Of a DNA stretch of 64,000 bases, positions 23,118-35,100 are shown piece after piece. A program made the translations under genes and the position numbers. Within the stretch, counting starts at the first letter, position 1; each line of letters starts with the position of its first letter. The DNA is from Ischnura elegans (Eukaryota; Arthropoda; Insecta; Odonata; Coenagrionidae). The notes beneath the pieces were generated by a model, which saw only the letters and a program-made list of their open reading frames with translations, was not told the DNA's origin and searched no databases. Where the stretch lies: the NCBI RefSeq assembly GCF_921293095.1, contig NC_060246.1, positions 15,580,001-15,644,000 of the forward strand. Direction: 5' to 3'.

Positions 23118-26100
23118 GTGAGGGCCACTTAAACTCGAGTGTATGCTAAATTGGAGAGCCACCAATGGTCGCTATTTATAAATGCAGTTGGATTTTGCCA
23201 ATTGATTTGCCTAATTGATGTAGAATTAAACTTCCCAGACAGTGTGCTACCTCTCTTTCACGACTTGTGACCCTAAGATTCTCTCTGGTGCTGGAATTAT
23301 GCACGGTGTTCTTTATTTGGTAATCCTGCAAATTTTGGACCAGAGAAATGCTAGATAGCTGGAATTCTCTAATTTGGACATGTATGTAGTGTGAATTAGA
23401 GACAAGTGACTGCGTAAATTTGTGGTAATGTAAATTTTTTTTTGCTGAACCTCAGCAGTTGGCATCTCACTTCTTGAAAATAAGTGCATATTTATTCAGG
23501 GAAAATAAACAGCCATTTATGAGACAGTAAAGCTTTGGGGTAAGATAGGTATTTTTATTTACTAAATTTCTCCATGGACATACATGCAGTCAATGACAAA
23601 TTTTAATGATTATTTGGTCTTTAACGTGAGATTGAATACAAATATTCAATGTATGTATGTTCTGCGCTGCTTATGGATACATGTGTTATGTTAACATTGT
23701 TCGCATGTGTGTGCTTTCTTTGCAGACCCTGGCATCCAAATCAGTAAGAGGTTGATTCAGGTAGCTGTTAAAAGAGACACTGATGGCAGTTTGGGAATCA
23801 CTTTGTGTGGTGGTGCCTGCACTGACAACTCTACTTTTTCACGTCCCCTCATCATATCCCACGTTCGCCCCAACGGTCCTGTACACAGGTGAGTCCTTGT
23901 CCACTATTTTCGTTGTTATTTTTGGTGATGAATTATTTGAAATCTCTTTTTGTGCTCTAGCTTTGTTTATTAATTAAAGTAAATGATTAATTATGACTTA
24001 TGAGTCAGAGAGAGGCACAAGAAGGTGGTTTTTAAGAAGTATTTCTTTTGCAGTCACAATAGCCATAACATTTCTCCTGACCATAGGCACCTTAGCGTTC
24101 TTTATTCAATCCTCCTTACTCTCTTACCCCTTGATAGGGATATGTTTACATGGATGCAGGGGCAACAAGTCCATGCTAATTAGCATTAAGGTCTTACCAC
24201 TAAGGAGTGAGTGATCAAAAAATTATTACCAATAATGTTAACATTCAAGTGTCTACCTTTAGGAAAAATATTACAGCTATTATGACTGCAAAAACATACG
24301 TGTTACGACCTGCTGAAAAACTTCTTTTTAAAAATATTTCTTTGATGTGGTGTCATCATCTCAATCGCACATCAGAAAGTTATATTTCTCCACCCCCTTT
24401 CCCTGAATATTGATTTATTTTATGTAAATGAATACATACTCATTCATCATTGCTGACCTTTTGAGAAAGGTGCATTTTTGGGAGCTGCATTTTACCTACT
24501 GAGGCACTGTGCGAACTATTAAATCCCTGTTTCTGACAGACAGTCACAAGCAAACGTACTACCAATATATGTGCTTTGATTTTGAGACATTTATCCAACT
24601 GCATGTGTACATGCGTCATAGTATTCAAGGGGAAATTATGTACGGGCATGCAAGGTATTCACTGTACGAATTCAATTTTTCATTATACACGCCCATCTAT
24701 GTAACTCAACTTCACACTTTGGCTCACAGTATTTCTGTGTTATTTGAATCACTTTTGCAGGGTGGGTTCTATTCGAGCTGGTGATCGTCTTCTTGCTGTT
24801 GATGGACACTCGACGGAGCATGTTACTCTCGCTGAGGCTCAAACTCTCCTCTCACGCCATAACCACTGTGTCTGCTGGGAAAGAGACGACCTAGAATGCA
24901 GTGGTGAGACCACGGTAGGAATCAATTGTTTCAATCCTTCAATTTTTGTTCAATTGCTATTTACTATAGAAAGTGTTGCTCTTCCAATGGTATCTTCTCT
25001 ATAAATGGTATCTTCTCTTCTTCTATAAAGAGCGGGTGAAAGAACATCAAGCCTGCCAGAGAAATAAAAAGACTACTTCACAATTTGCTATACATTTGTT
25101 AGATAACAATCATCAAAGTGATTTTGTTTTTGAAGTGCTTCATTATGAACCTAAAAGACCTAGATTAGACGCTTTGGAACAAATGGAAATTTTGCAACAC
25201 GTACGTTCCAATGACAACATTGTAAACGAATTTTTGTATGACTCCCACTCCCCTCTTTTAAGCCTCCCACTCCTAAATTCCTGGGCTAATGACATGACGA
25301 ACTCTTCAGCCTCTCTCTCACCTGAACCATCCCCCCTCCACCTGCCATGCCCTCCCTAAGGGAGCCTCCTCCCCCTAACTTCTTTCATACCATATGACCA
25401 AGTTTTTTTTTTCCCCTCCCTTTTCTCTGTTGACCAATCCGTTTAACCTAATTACCTTCCTCCCTACCCCTCCTAGCCTGGTATAAAAGGTTGTGATGGA
25501 CCTCTGTAGAGTTCACCCGATGATGACGTCTAACGTTGAAACTATGGTCGTGAATAAATATTAATGTGGAAGCACAAAGTTCTTCTTTTTTAATTTAATG
25601 GTATCTTCTCAATATCATGTTGAATTTTGCAAAAAAAATTTTTTCTTATTTAACTTATGTAATCCCAGGTATAGGATTACAGATGATTTAGATTCGTGAG
25701 AATGTCTGTAAGACATTTGAACGTCATTACTAAACGACAGCTAGTGCACTAGAATAATCATATCTGCAATATTACAAAAAAACTCTTTCTTACAATTTAA
25801 TCAATCAAGATACAAATTACAGCATTGTAGAAAAGTTTAGAAGAAATTTTATTACATGAGTAATAAGTGAACAGTTACCTAATGTTGTTTGTATGGCTTG
25901 TTTGCTGGGAGGGAATTTTTTAACCTGGGAGATATATCTTGTATATATCTTTTCTAATTCCCGTCGGCTTAGATTAGCGTCGATGGGTAACTTATTAACG
26001 ACTTGTGAAGGCATTTGCAATGAGTAGTAGATGCTCTCATGTTTCCGGGTTTCCACTTTGTTGTTACATGCCTGATGATGGCAATTTTGCCATCATCTCC

Positions 26101-29100
26101 TGGTCAGAATTGAATATTGATGCAAAAAGGGCCTGTATTCATATGTCGAAGTGGCGGAACTTAAAAATTACAACTTCTTCCACCACTTCAGCATACATAC
26201 ACAGGCCCATTTGTCATTAAACTCCACTTTTGACTTGAAGATGCCGGCTTAACTGTCGTCTTCAGACATGTAATAATTCTGAGGAAACTCAGAAAACATA
26301 AGAGCAATTAATTACCAATTTTTTAATTATATTTATATAAGACTATCATATTTGCTATTTTCAAGAATGCATTTTAAAAAATAAAATTTTTTCTTAAGGA
26401 GCTTTAAACAAGGACTATAAGCTTTAAATGTTGGTAAGAGAAAATATATGGTGCTAAATGAAACGTAGGTACTGCACATTATGTGGAGGCCACAAACAAA
26501 TTCTTCCATTGGCATCACTTCCGGATGTCTTCTCGTTGCCAAAAATGCAAAAATGGTGAGAGGTCCAGTGGTGGATACAGTGATACAGAGAGGGCTATAG
26601 CTCTCCTCTCCCCCCCTCCCCCCCTTGGGTATCCAGTTTTCTCTAGATAAAGTGGTTATTTTATGACTGCTGGGAACTTACCCACAGGCCCACCACCTAG
26701 CATCCCCTTGTTCCTATCCTGGATCCATCCAGTGCTGGTGAGGTCCCAAAAATCTAGCGGACTGTCATTATAAATTTGGGCAGACTGAAATCTCGACTGT
26801 TTATGCTGTTTGTTTTGAAGCTGGGGTGGCTGGTGGCATTTAAGTTTTGCTTATATAAGATGCCGTTGAACAGTGGAGTAACTGCAATTTATGTAACAAT
26901 GTTGACAAATGCCGTCAGCCCCTTTGCTGGTAAAGGTGACTCCTGTTCTCCTGGAAACCATGAATATGGCTGGTACTGAGGATATCATGTCGGCTATAAA
27001 GCCTCTTTCTGTGATCATAGACAGTATGCAACAAGTCAGGCAGACCTGCAGTCTGAGAGCATGGGGGCAAGGCCTTGTTGAAGGAATACTCTGAAGAAGG
27101 TCAGAGCCCATTTGGTCTCTTGGTCCGGACTCTCTCTCCCTTTGTTTACTATGGGGCTCTCATTTTTCAGCAAGAAAGTAATAACAGCAGTATGAAGCTA
27201 TACTAATTTAGCCTCAAGAGTTCTCTTACCCTGGTTTACGAGTAATTTTTTAATGTCCCCAGAAAAACAATTTACAGAGCTTTTGCAAGGTGATTCACAC
27301 TAATATTTTTTATTATTATTTACAACTAAATATAAAGGATTAACACCCTGAATAAGTTGAGAAATTTTGTTGATCATAGTTACCCTTCTGATTTGTGGGA
27401 TTAGAAAATGAGTGTCCTTTCATTGATTTTAATGATAGTTAAAAATATATAAAGCCTATGCACTGCATTCATCTCTTAACAGAGCACATTATGTCACATT
27501 CATAGTCGTAAGTAAATTGCATTCGTAGAATATACATGTGCATACATGTATTACTAATGTAACGTGCTTTCAGGTTGGTTATTTCTGAATGGAGATGTAA
27601 TTGACCCTTTTTTTCTGTCCCCATTGCTGTAGCCCTGTTGCTTGGAAGAGTGCTGCACTCTGCTGGTGATCGAGTATGATGTGGTGGTACGACAGGGTCT
27701 GAGCAAGACGCGAGGGCCCTTCCTGGTTGAACTGCAGATGGACCACCCAGGAGAGGAGCTGGGGCTGTCACTTGCAATGCTGCCAGAGGAGAGGGTTGGA
27801 ACCGAGCTCATGCAACCCCGGCCTGCCGCCCTAGTTGAAGCAGTGCGTCCGGCCAGCATTGCAGAGAGGTTTGTACAGGCAGTGGCAGGGAAAAAGCACT
27901 TGCACATTCAGCTCTCTCTTCATATCTGCCCTCTATCCCCGTCCCTCCTTATCTCCATAGCCCCAACTCTTTCATGCTTGAGGGAGATTTTCTTCTTTCA
28001 TTCTTGAGAGAATTGGCAACCCCTCCATCCATTGTACTCTTGCATATACCGTAGCCATGAGCTGCAAATCTATCTTCTTGTTAATTTTTATGTACCTTTT
28101 TTCAGTATAAAGTTAAAATTATAGTACAGTTTTTATCACTACTTTTTTCCATGCCTCTATGGCTTTAAATGAAGTGCACACCTGTAGCCTAGGTTTTTCC
28201 AGAACTTACGTTGGGAATGTTAAAAAGTATTGGAATAGAAGATCTGGAAAAGAGACCAGGGGGTTGACTTTGGTTGTAATAAGGTCTGGCATTGTTTTAC
28301 TGGCTTATAATGACCTGCACTGAATGTGAATCATTCCATCAGACATAGCTCAGACGTAAATATAATTTTATAGGACCTGACAGTTTTTAGGGCTACCAAT
28401 GAACAATATCATCTTCCTTCCTATTAGCTAGATTAAAGAGAAGTTAACCTTTTCTGCTGATGACTACACTAAGACCCTTTAATTTAGTTAAGACCCTAGT
28501 TTAGATCCTGGTTAAGGTGTAGTGAACGAGGGTTGAGGGATCATGATGACCAATTTCAACTGTGTGGAATGTGCTTCTTTCATACTCATAAATATAGAGG
28601 GACAAACTTAGCACACATTGAGTTGGAAGCATACTCTAGTGAAGATTAATTTAATTCATGGTGATTAGCTACTATTTGACCACGGTTCTTTCTTCAAAGG
28701 AAGTGCTTGTTAACTTGAGGTTAATGGTGGACTGTGTTTTAGGGTACATACATGTGTGTTTGAGTGGATTACAGGAGTGTTTTGGTCTATTTTTTTCCAA
28801 CTTTGAAGATCCCCTTTCTTGCAGATGTGGTGCCCTTCACCCTGGAGATGTGCTGCTGTCAATTGGCGAGGTGTGCTACCGAGGGGGGAGGGCAGGGCGG
28901 GATGCCTCCCTGCTCCCTAGCTCCTCTTGGGTGCTGCACATGGAAGTCCTTCCTCTCTCCCAAATGGACCAGCGCACGCATGGCAGTAGTCACTGCGGCA
29001 GTGACTTTGGAGGAAGCCGGAATGGAGGTGGGGGACACTGTTTCACTTTTTATTTGCATTGCTAAGCATGTACTCGAGCAATTGTGGTGTATTGCATCTA

Positions 29101-32100
29101 TCCTGAACATGAGTGCATTTAAAATTATAGTAAAACTTTGATTTCACATCAGGTCTTGATTTTAAGCAGCAACACTAAAGTCCCACCAGAAAGCATAGGG
29201 AATTGCAATGGTAAAACTTCAATTTTACATCTTTTCTTGATTTTACGCAGTTTTTTGATTTTGCACAGCATAACCTCAGGCCCAAGGAGTCCATCAATCT
29301 TGATTTTATGCAGTTGTCGTTTGACTTCGCAGTTAGTCCTATTCTTAAAAATAACGCACAAAAACAAAACTCGTCATTTGGATGGCGTGCATTTCTGCAG
29401 GGCGATTTTCGTTTTCGTGGTATATTTTAAGTAAGAGAAACAAAATAAACATTTCAGTACATGGAAAGATTGGAAATATTTTCCGCATATAGCATACGTA
29501 ACTTTGATATTCATGCACTCTTCTAAACCTTGGAAATTGAAATCTACCTTTCGGCCATTTTAAAAATCAAGGATTGGGTAAAATTTAATTTTAAAAACTC
29601 TTTATTATGCGAAGATGTTGTTCTCTCTATAAAAAATACAATGAAATGCACCAATCAAATATTTTGCCCGTGAAAAGATGAAGAAGACGACCGTTTTCAT
29701 TGTTTTTTTTGCTTGTTCTTCTTCACTCTTTCGACTGTAGAAGCTAAACGTTTACATTTAAACAATTTTTAATGATTCATTGTTGTAGTAGAATAAACAA
29801 TGAGTAAAACGATAATTGACACGACCCTATGGAGCTTCGGCAGGATTTCATACAAGTGCTCAAAGTTCAGCATTCTTCCTTTTTTGCGGCGATAGTAGGT
29901 ATGTACAAAGGAGATGGGGGAGGCGAGGCAAACCAGGGGTCTGGGGAATTCCTCCTGCTGAATAGGGTTCAGGGATATTGGAAATTTGGGATTTTCAGGA
30001 CTCAAAAAATGGTGGTTTAATGCTAATTCTTTGATAAAGAAAGACACTATGTGCACATATATATTAGGTCGTTTTGTTAGTAAAAGTTTTATGGTGGTCA
30101 TCTACTTCCACATACTACCCCGCAAGCCCACCCTCCTCCTTTGGTCCAAACCTAGATCTGCCTCTGGTACCTATATGGCATATGAACGAATTCAATAAAT
30201 AGACAATACATATAATCATAACACTTAATTAAATTGTTTAAGCTGTGAAGTTCTCACTGTTCACAGTATTTTTTCGTACAAAGTTTTATTTTTAAATTTT
30301 ATCCAGTTTGTAAGAGCCAGAATAGCATCAAAAGTCATTAGCCCCAGCCGAGGTCTCCCAATCACCCCAGACTGCCCCTGAATATACTCAACATACTGCA
30401 TGAAACTTTAGGGAAATGTTGTCCTGCCCTGCTTTCCCTGAGACAGGAACATGATTTTTAAGCTTATGAATGCAATACCGAAATCCTTTCAATTATTCTT
30501 AGTGTCTGTGTGTTGTGCCCTTGAGCTCTGCCATTGTTATACATGTTTTTTATAGACAAATGAGCTCTATTCGAACGGCTGTGTTGCTCTTTGCAGCTGG
30601 CCGTCGCTGTCCAGCCTCGAGGGGGGAGGAGGAGGGTGGAGAGTGTCGCCCGGGCGAGGTGGGCAGCACAGGGAGCAGCAGTAACAGCAGCAGCCTTGTG
30701 TGGGCCGTGGAATCAGCAAGGGGTGGAGGGTGGGGGCACAGGCGCAGGCCAAGGGTCTCACCTGCTCACCCCCGCAGCGAGAATGGCTCTCAGAGAGGTA
30801 CCTATGTACTTATGTTTACCAGTCATTATCTTCTTGTGAACTAGAAAATGCCACAGGCAGAGCAACAATAAATTAAACTGAAAGACAGAACTAATTTGTG
30901 TTCAAGCATACTCCAAAGGATACTGCAGTAGTTATGAGTGACAGTGGCGCAGTGAGGGGGGAGTTTTGGGGGATAAAACCCCCCCCAGAGCTCAGAGAAA
31001 TAAGTTTAATCCATTTTACTTTATTGGATCAGTATTACTTATAGCAAGGTGTTAGCATTAATCTAATATCCCTCAGAAAGCCGTGAAACTCGCCATTTTG
31101 AACCATTATTCTTAAAATTTTTCTGGAGGAAGGCCCCCCGCTTCTCCTGCTTACCCTGATGGGTATGCAATACCCCCACACTCCGAAGTATCACTTGCGC
31201 CTAAAACCTCCCCTAGCCTGATGAGTCAGGCAACCTATTCATCAATTTTCAGGTCAAGTGAATGAGGAACTACAATTTCATTGCATGGCCAAGATGAATA
31301 GTTTGTAGCATGACTTGAATGTGAATGTGGCATGAAATTGCTACATGTTGAAAAGAAAAAAACTTCTCTGATGTAGCTTCACTTGATTGGTTTTATCGCG
31401 GTGCAACATTACCTGGTATAGTTATAGAAAATGCATTATCTTAAGTACATTTGGTCAATTGGGGTTGGAAGGATAGTGATGGAAGATTAAGTGAAGAGAA
31501 AGGTATGGGAGAAGGACATCATTAGGAAAAATGTTTTGACATTCCTATTTACTACATATTTAAGAAATTTCAATAGAAAATTTTGCTAAGCTGAGAACAA
31601 CTGTCTACTGCTATTAATTTTGTACTGTTCAAAGCAGTGGAGCTTTTCCTTACAGTTTCTTATGCATGACTAAATACCTTCATTGTAGGCTTAGAATTGA
31701 AATGGAGTTTCATGCACTTCCAAAGGTGAAAAATTAAATTTTATCATAACGATTGTAGAAACTATGCTCAATGGTTCTGCTAGCAATGAGAAGAAAATTG
31801 TCTTAAATCATTATAGCTGTAGATACATGATGCATTTCATATGGGTAAAGGAATAATTTCAACTGAGTTATATTTATTTATGTATTTGAGGCTTTATCAT
31901 TACTTTCAGAACTTTTTTTTTTCTTTCCATTACTTTTTTTTCTTAAATTGAGGGTTTGCTTCATTTTTTTATAAGATATGTTATTATTGCTTATGGAAAG
32001 TGATTCCATCATAGACACACATCTCTTTACTTGCTGTTTCCTGAACTGTGGTGTTTTCTCTGAAGAGAAATGAAGGAAATGTAACCAGAATATAACTTTT

Positions 32101-35100
32101 GACCAATCACTAGTAAAGAGTAGTAGATTCAGTTCCCTTATCATGTAGTTACCTACCTATATTGAAGCTGAATAAGTGGTCCAGGATGAATAGCCAATGA
32201 TTTTTCATAGGTGAAATTTGGAGGTTATTATGTTAACACTGTGATTTCTCCGACGAAAGATGTTTTTTTTATGATGGATAGAGATAGCAAATACAAATTT
32301 AATTTTTCAGGAGGAGAAATTTTGCAGCTTGAAGAATTTCTCCAAACGGCTAATGACAGGGCATCTGAGCAGTGCGAGAGCATTGGCCCTCCGTGGCAAC
32401 AGGGAAGCTTCCAATCGCTCGGAGGTGCACCTATACGGGCCAGCAATGAGCGGTATGGGTGTTCAGATTTGCATTTGCCTTGCTAACTTTCATTTTATTT
32501 AATGAATTTTAAGTATACCGAGACTAGCCACGGTGATAACTTTTACGGGAGTCACCCGCAATGCACAATTGTGCGAAAAATTTTTTCTCTGTGGATTTTT
32601 CGCACTTCATTTTATTTACTTATTTTTATTTTTTTCCAATGAACTAAGGGAAACCACTTTAACTAATCATTGATTACCAATTACTATACCTTTATACAGG
32701 AGCGAATCCAGGATTTTTTTCTGGGCACAAGGGTCTGACAGGTCTTCTCATATTTGAGATTAAAAACAAAATACAACAATTACTGTACAAAATATTCTCT
32801 TTATTTTGATATGATGTTATGTATTAATATTGAATTAAATGATTGGGGTTCCGTTATACAAAAAAATAAGACAAGCATATTTATAATCATATTAAAAATC
32901 TTGTCTATTTTTTTAGCATCTGGGGGGGCTACGGGGCTATTTTTTAAGCCCCATGCCCACCCCCTAAATCTGCCTATGCCTGCACAATATACAAAATACA
33001 ACACCAATAACAATTGAATACCAATTACAATAATTATTTCCAAAAACAAAAAAGTATTATTTCTAAAAAAAGTAGAGATGGGTCGGTTCCGTATTTGTTA
33101 GGGAGCATTATTGGCAATTCTTTAAAACTCTCTTATATGTTCAATCTACTTTTTTTGTTGCAATCGTTACAATTTAACGATGTCACCAGATGGCAATGAA
33201 GGCCGCCTCACACCTGAGCAGCCGCAGTGTGTGGCTAAATGACAATGTAGTGTTCAGTACATCCACATTTTTTTGTTAACGTTTGCAAGAGTTCGTCTTT
33301 GCTTCTGTAATCACTGTGACTTTTTTTTAATCATCAGATAGAAATTTTTTATGAAAGTTTTGAATATATTTCAACTCATTGTAGTTCTAAAAATTGGTCG
33401 TCCTTATAATAACTCCAAAAGTAATTCATAATCATAATTATTTGATTTGCTTTGACCAGCAGTGAAAAAAATATTTAAAACACGCATATTTTACTTTCTG
33501 ATCTCATGGCACCCAACATCTTTTTCTTTTGAGAGTTGCTTGCTAGCAAGCACATTTAAGGGTTCATTTATCGCTCTCACAAAATTGTAACATTTCCATA
33601 GCTGTGGCCGCTTAGGATGCTTTCAAACGAGCTGACTTAAGCGGGCTGCCATCCACAGCACACATTTCAATCCAGCCCGTTGATGTGCTGTCTACGGCAT
33701 GAAATGCTACATTGAGGCCGCTTTTAAATGAAACAACTTTTTGCTGGCCGCCGTTCACGTGAAATTCAGGCAGCTTTCAGACAAGCCAACTTCATGCAAT
33801 GCTGTGTGCCGTGCCGTGAACGGTGGCCGGCACATAATCATTTTGTCTGAAAGCGGTCTTATAGGTGTGTGCACAGCGGCATCCACGTGGCAGACGTATC
33901 TACTGCGCAAGCTAAGCTGAGGTTGTTCAATTCATCCATAGTGTCACGGCATGTTGAGCAGTGAGGCATGCGAATAAGTTGTCTATTAAAGTAAGAATTT
34001 ACCCTTCATCACAGAATAATGAATATATTTTGAACTGACTCAAAAGTTACTACAAATTAATTGATGATGTCATCTGAAGTTGGGGGAGTTTCACTATTGA
34101 TCCTGTTGCTATGCTAACGATCTGTGTTGTATGTAAACTGTGCTCCAAGCATATTTTGCATGCCCCTCAAAATCAACATCGACCACTAATGTTTCCCGTG
34201 AATCCCTGTTCAGTGCTGCAGGCAATATTTGTGTCAAGAAAAGAATGGATTAGACCCAGATTGGGTAAAAATGTAAATAAAATAAAAAATTGGAGGAAGA
34301 CCCAGTGGCTGCCTGATGCTATGTGAAATATTGGTCGATTAAACATTCTTGAACAGCAGCGTGGTATTTAAAGTTTTTTACTTGGCGATAGAATTATGGA
34401 GATGACCTTAAGTTTTTTTTTACTGAGCTTTCCTGCTTATTTACATCTTTAGTGAAATTATTTTCATTCACTCCTTGCGGTTGTTCATTTAAATTTGCCA
34501 TTAATTTAGATAATAAGAGTTCATCGTTGGAACCGAGTATCGAGAACTGAGAACTGATAGGGGAGAACCGAACCTGTACCAAGAACCAAAAAAAAATTAA
34601 GAACGGACTCGTCCTTAAAAAAAAGCATTACAAAAATATAAATACACACTCATTTTCAATTACTTCAATAATTCTTCCAAACAAAATATTACATTCACAT
34701 GCAAGCAATGTATAATTCACAATAAGTCATCATAACACATGCATTTTCATTATGAAATTTACGTGAGGTAAATACATTGTTTTATTCCTTACACATTCTT
34801 ACTAGTAGTGAGTTACAGTAGTATCTGGATTTAACTAATGGAATAAAGAAAGTTTGCTGGTACCTTTTGTTGAATTGTGTGATGTAAAAATTTAATTTAT
34901 CGAGGGTAGCCCTGAGTTTGCCATACTTCATTATTTTGTATAAGATATACATTTATATAACCTATATCTATAACCTATACCTTCCTTCTTGCCAGAAGTG
35001 TTGCAAATCTGCATCTATGATTACAGCCTAATGGTGGAGCGTGGTGGGGGTGAGAGTGGACCCAAGTGGAGAGTGTCCCCCACGATGGAGCCCATTTGTT

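Noticed and set aside
34375-34420. LGDRIMEMT-like string that recalls a PDZ GDRxxxxN strand
   Set aside because: Stops lie immediately upstream and downstream in frame and no splice site brackets it, so it does not rescue the missing PDZ4.
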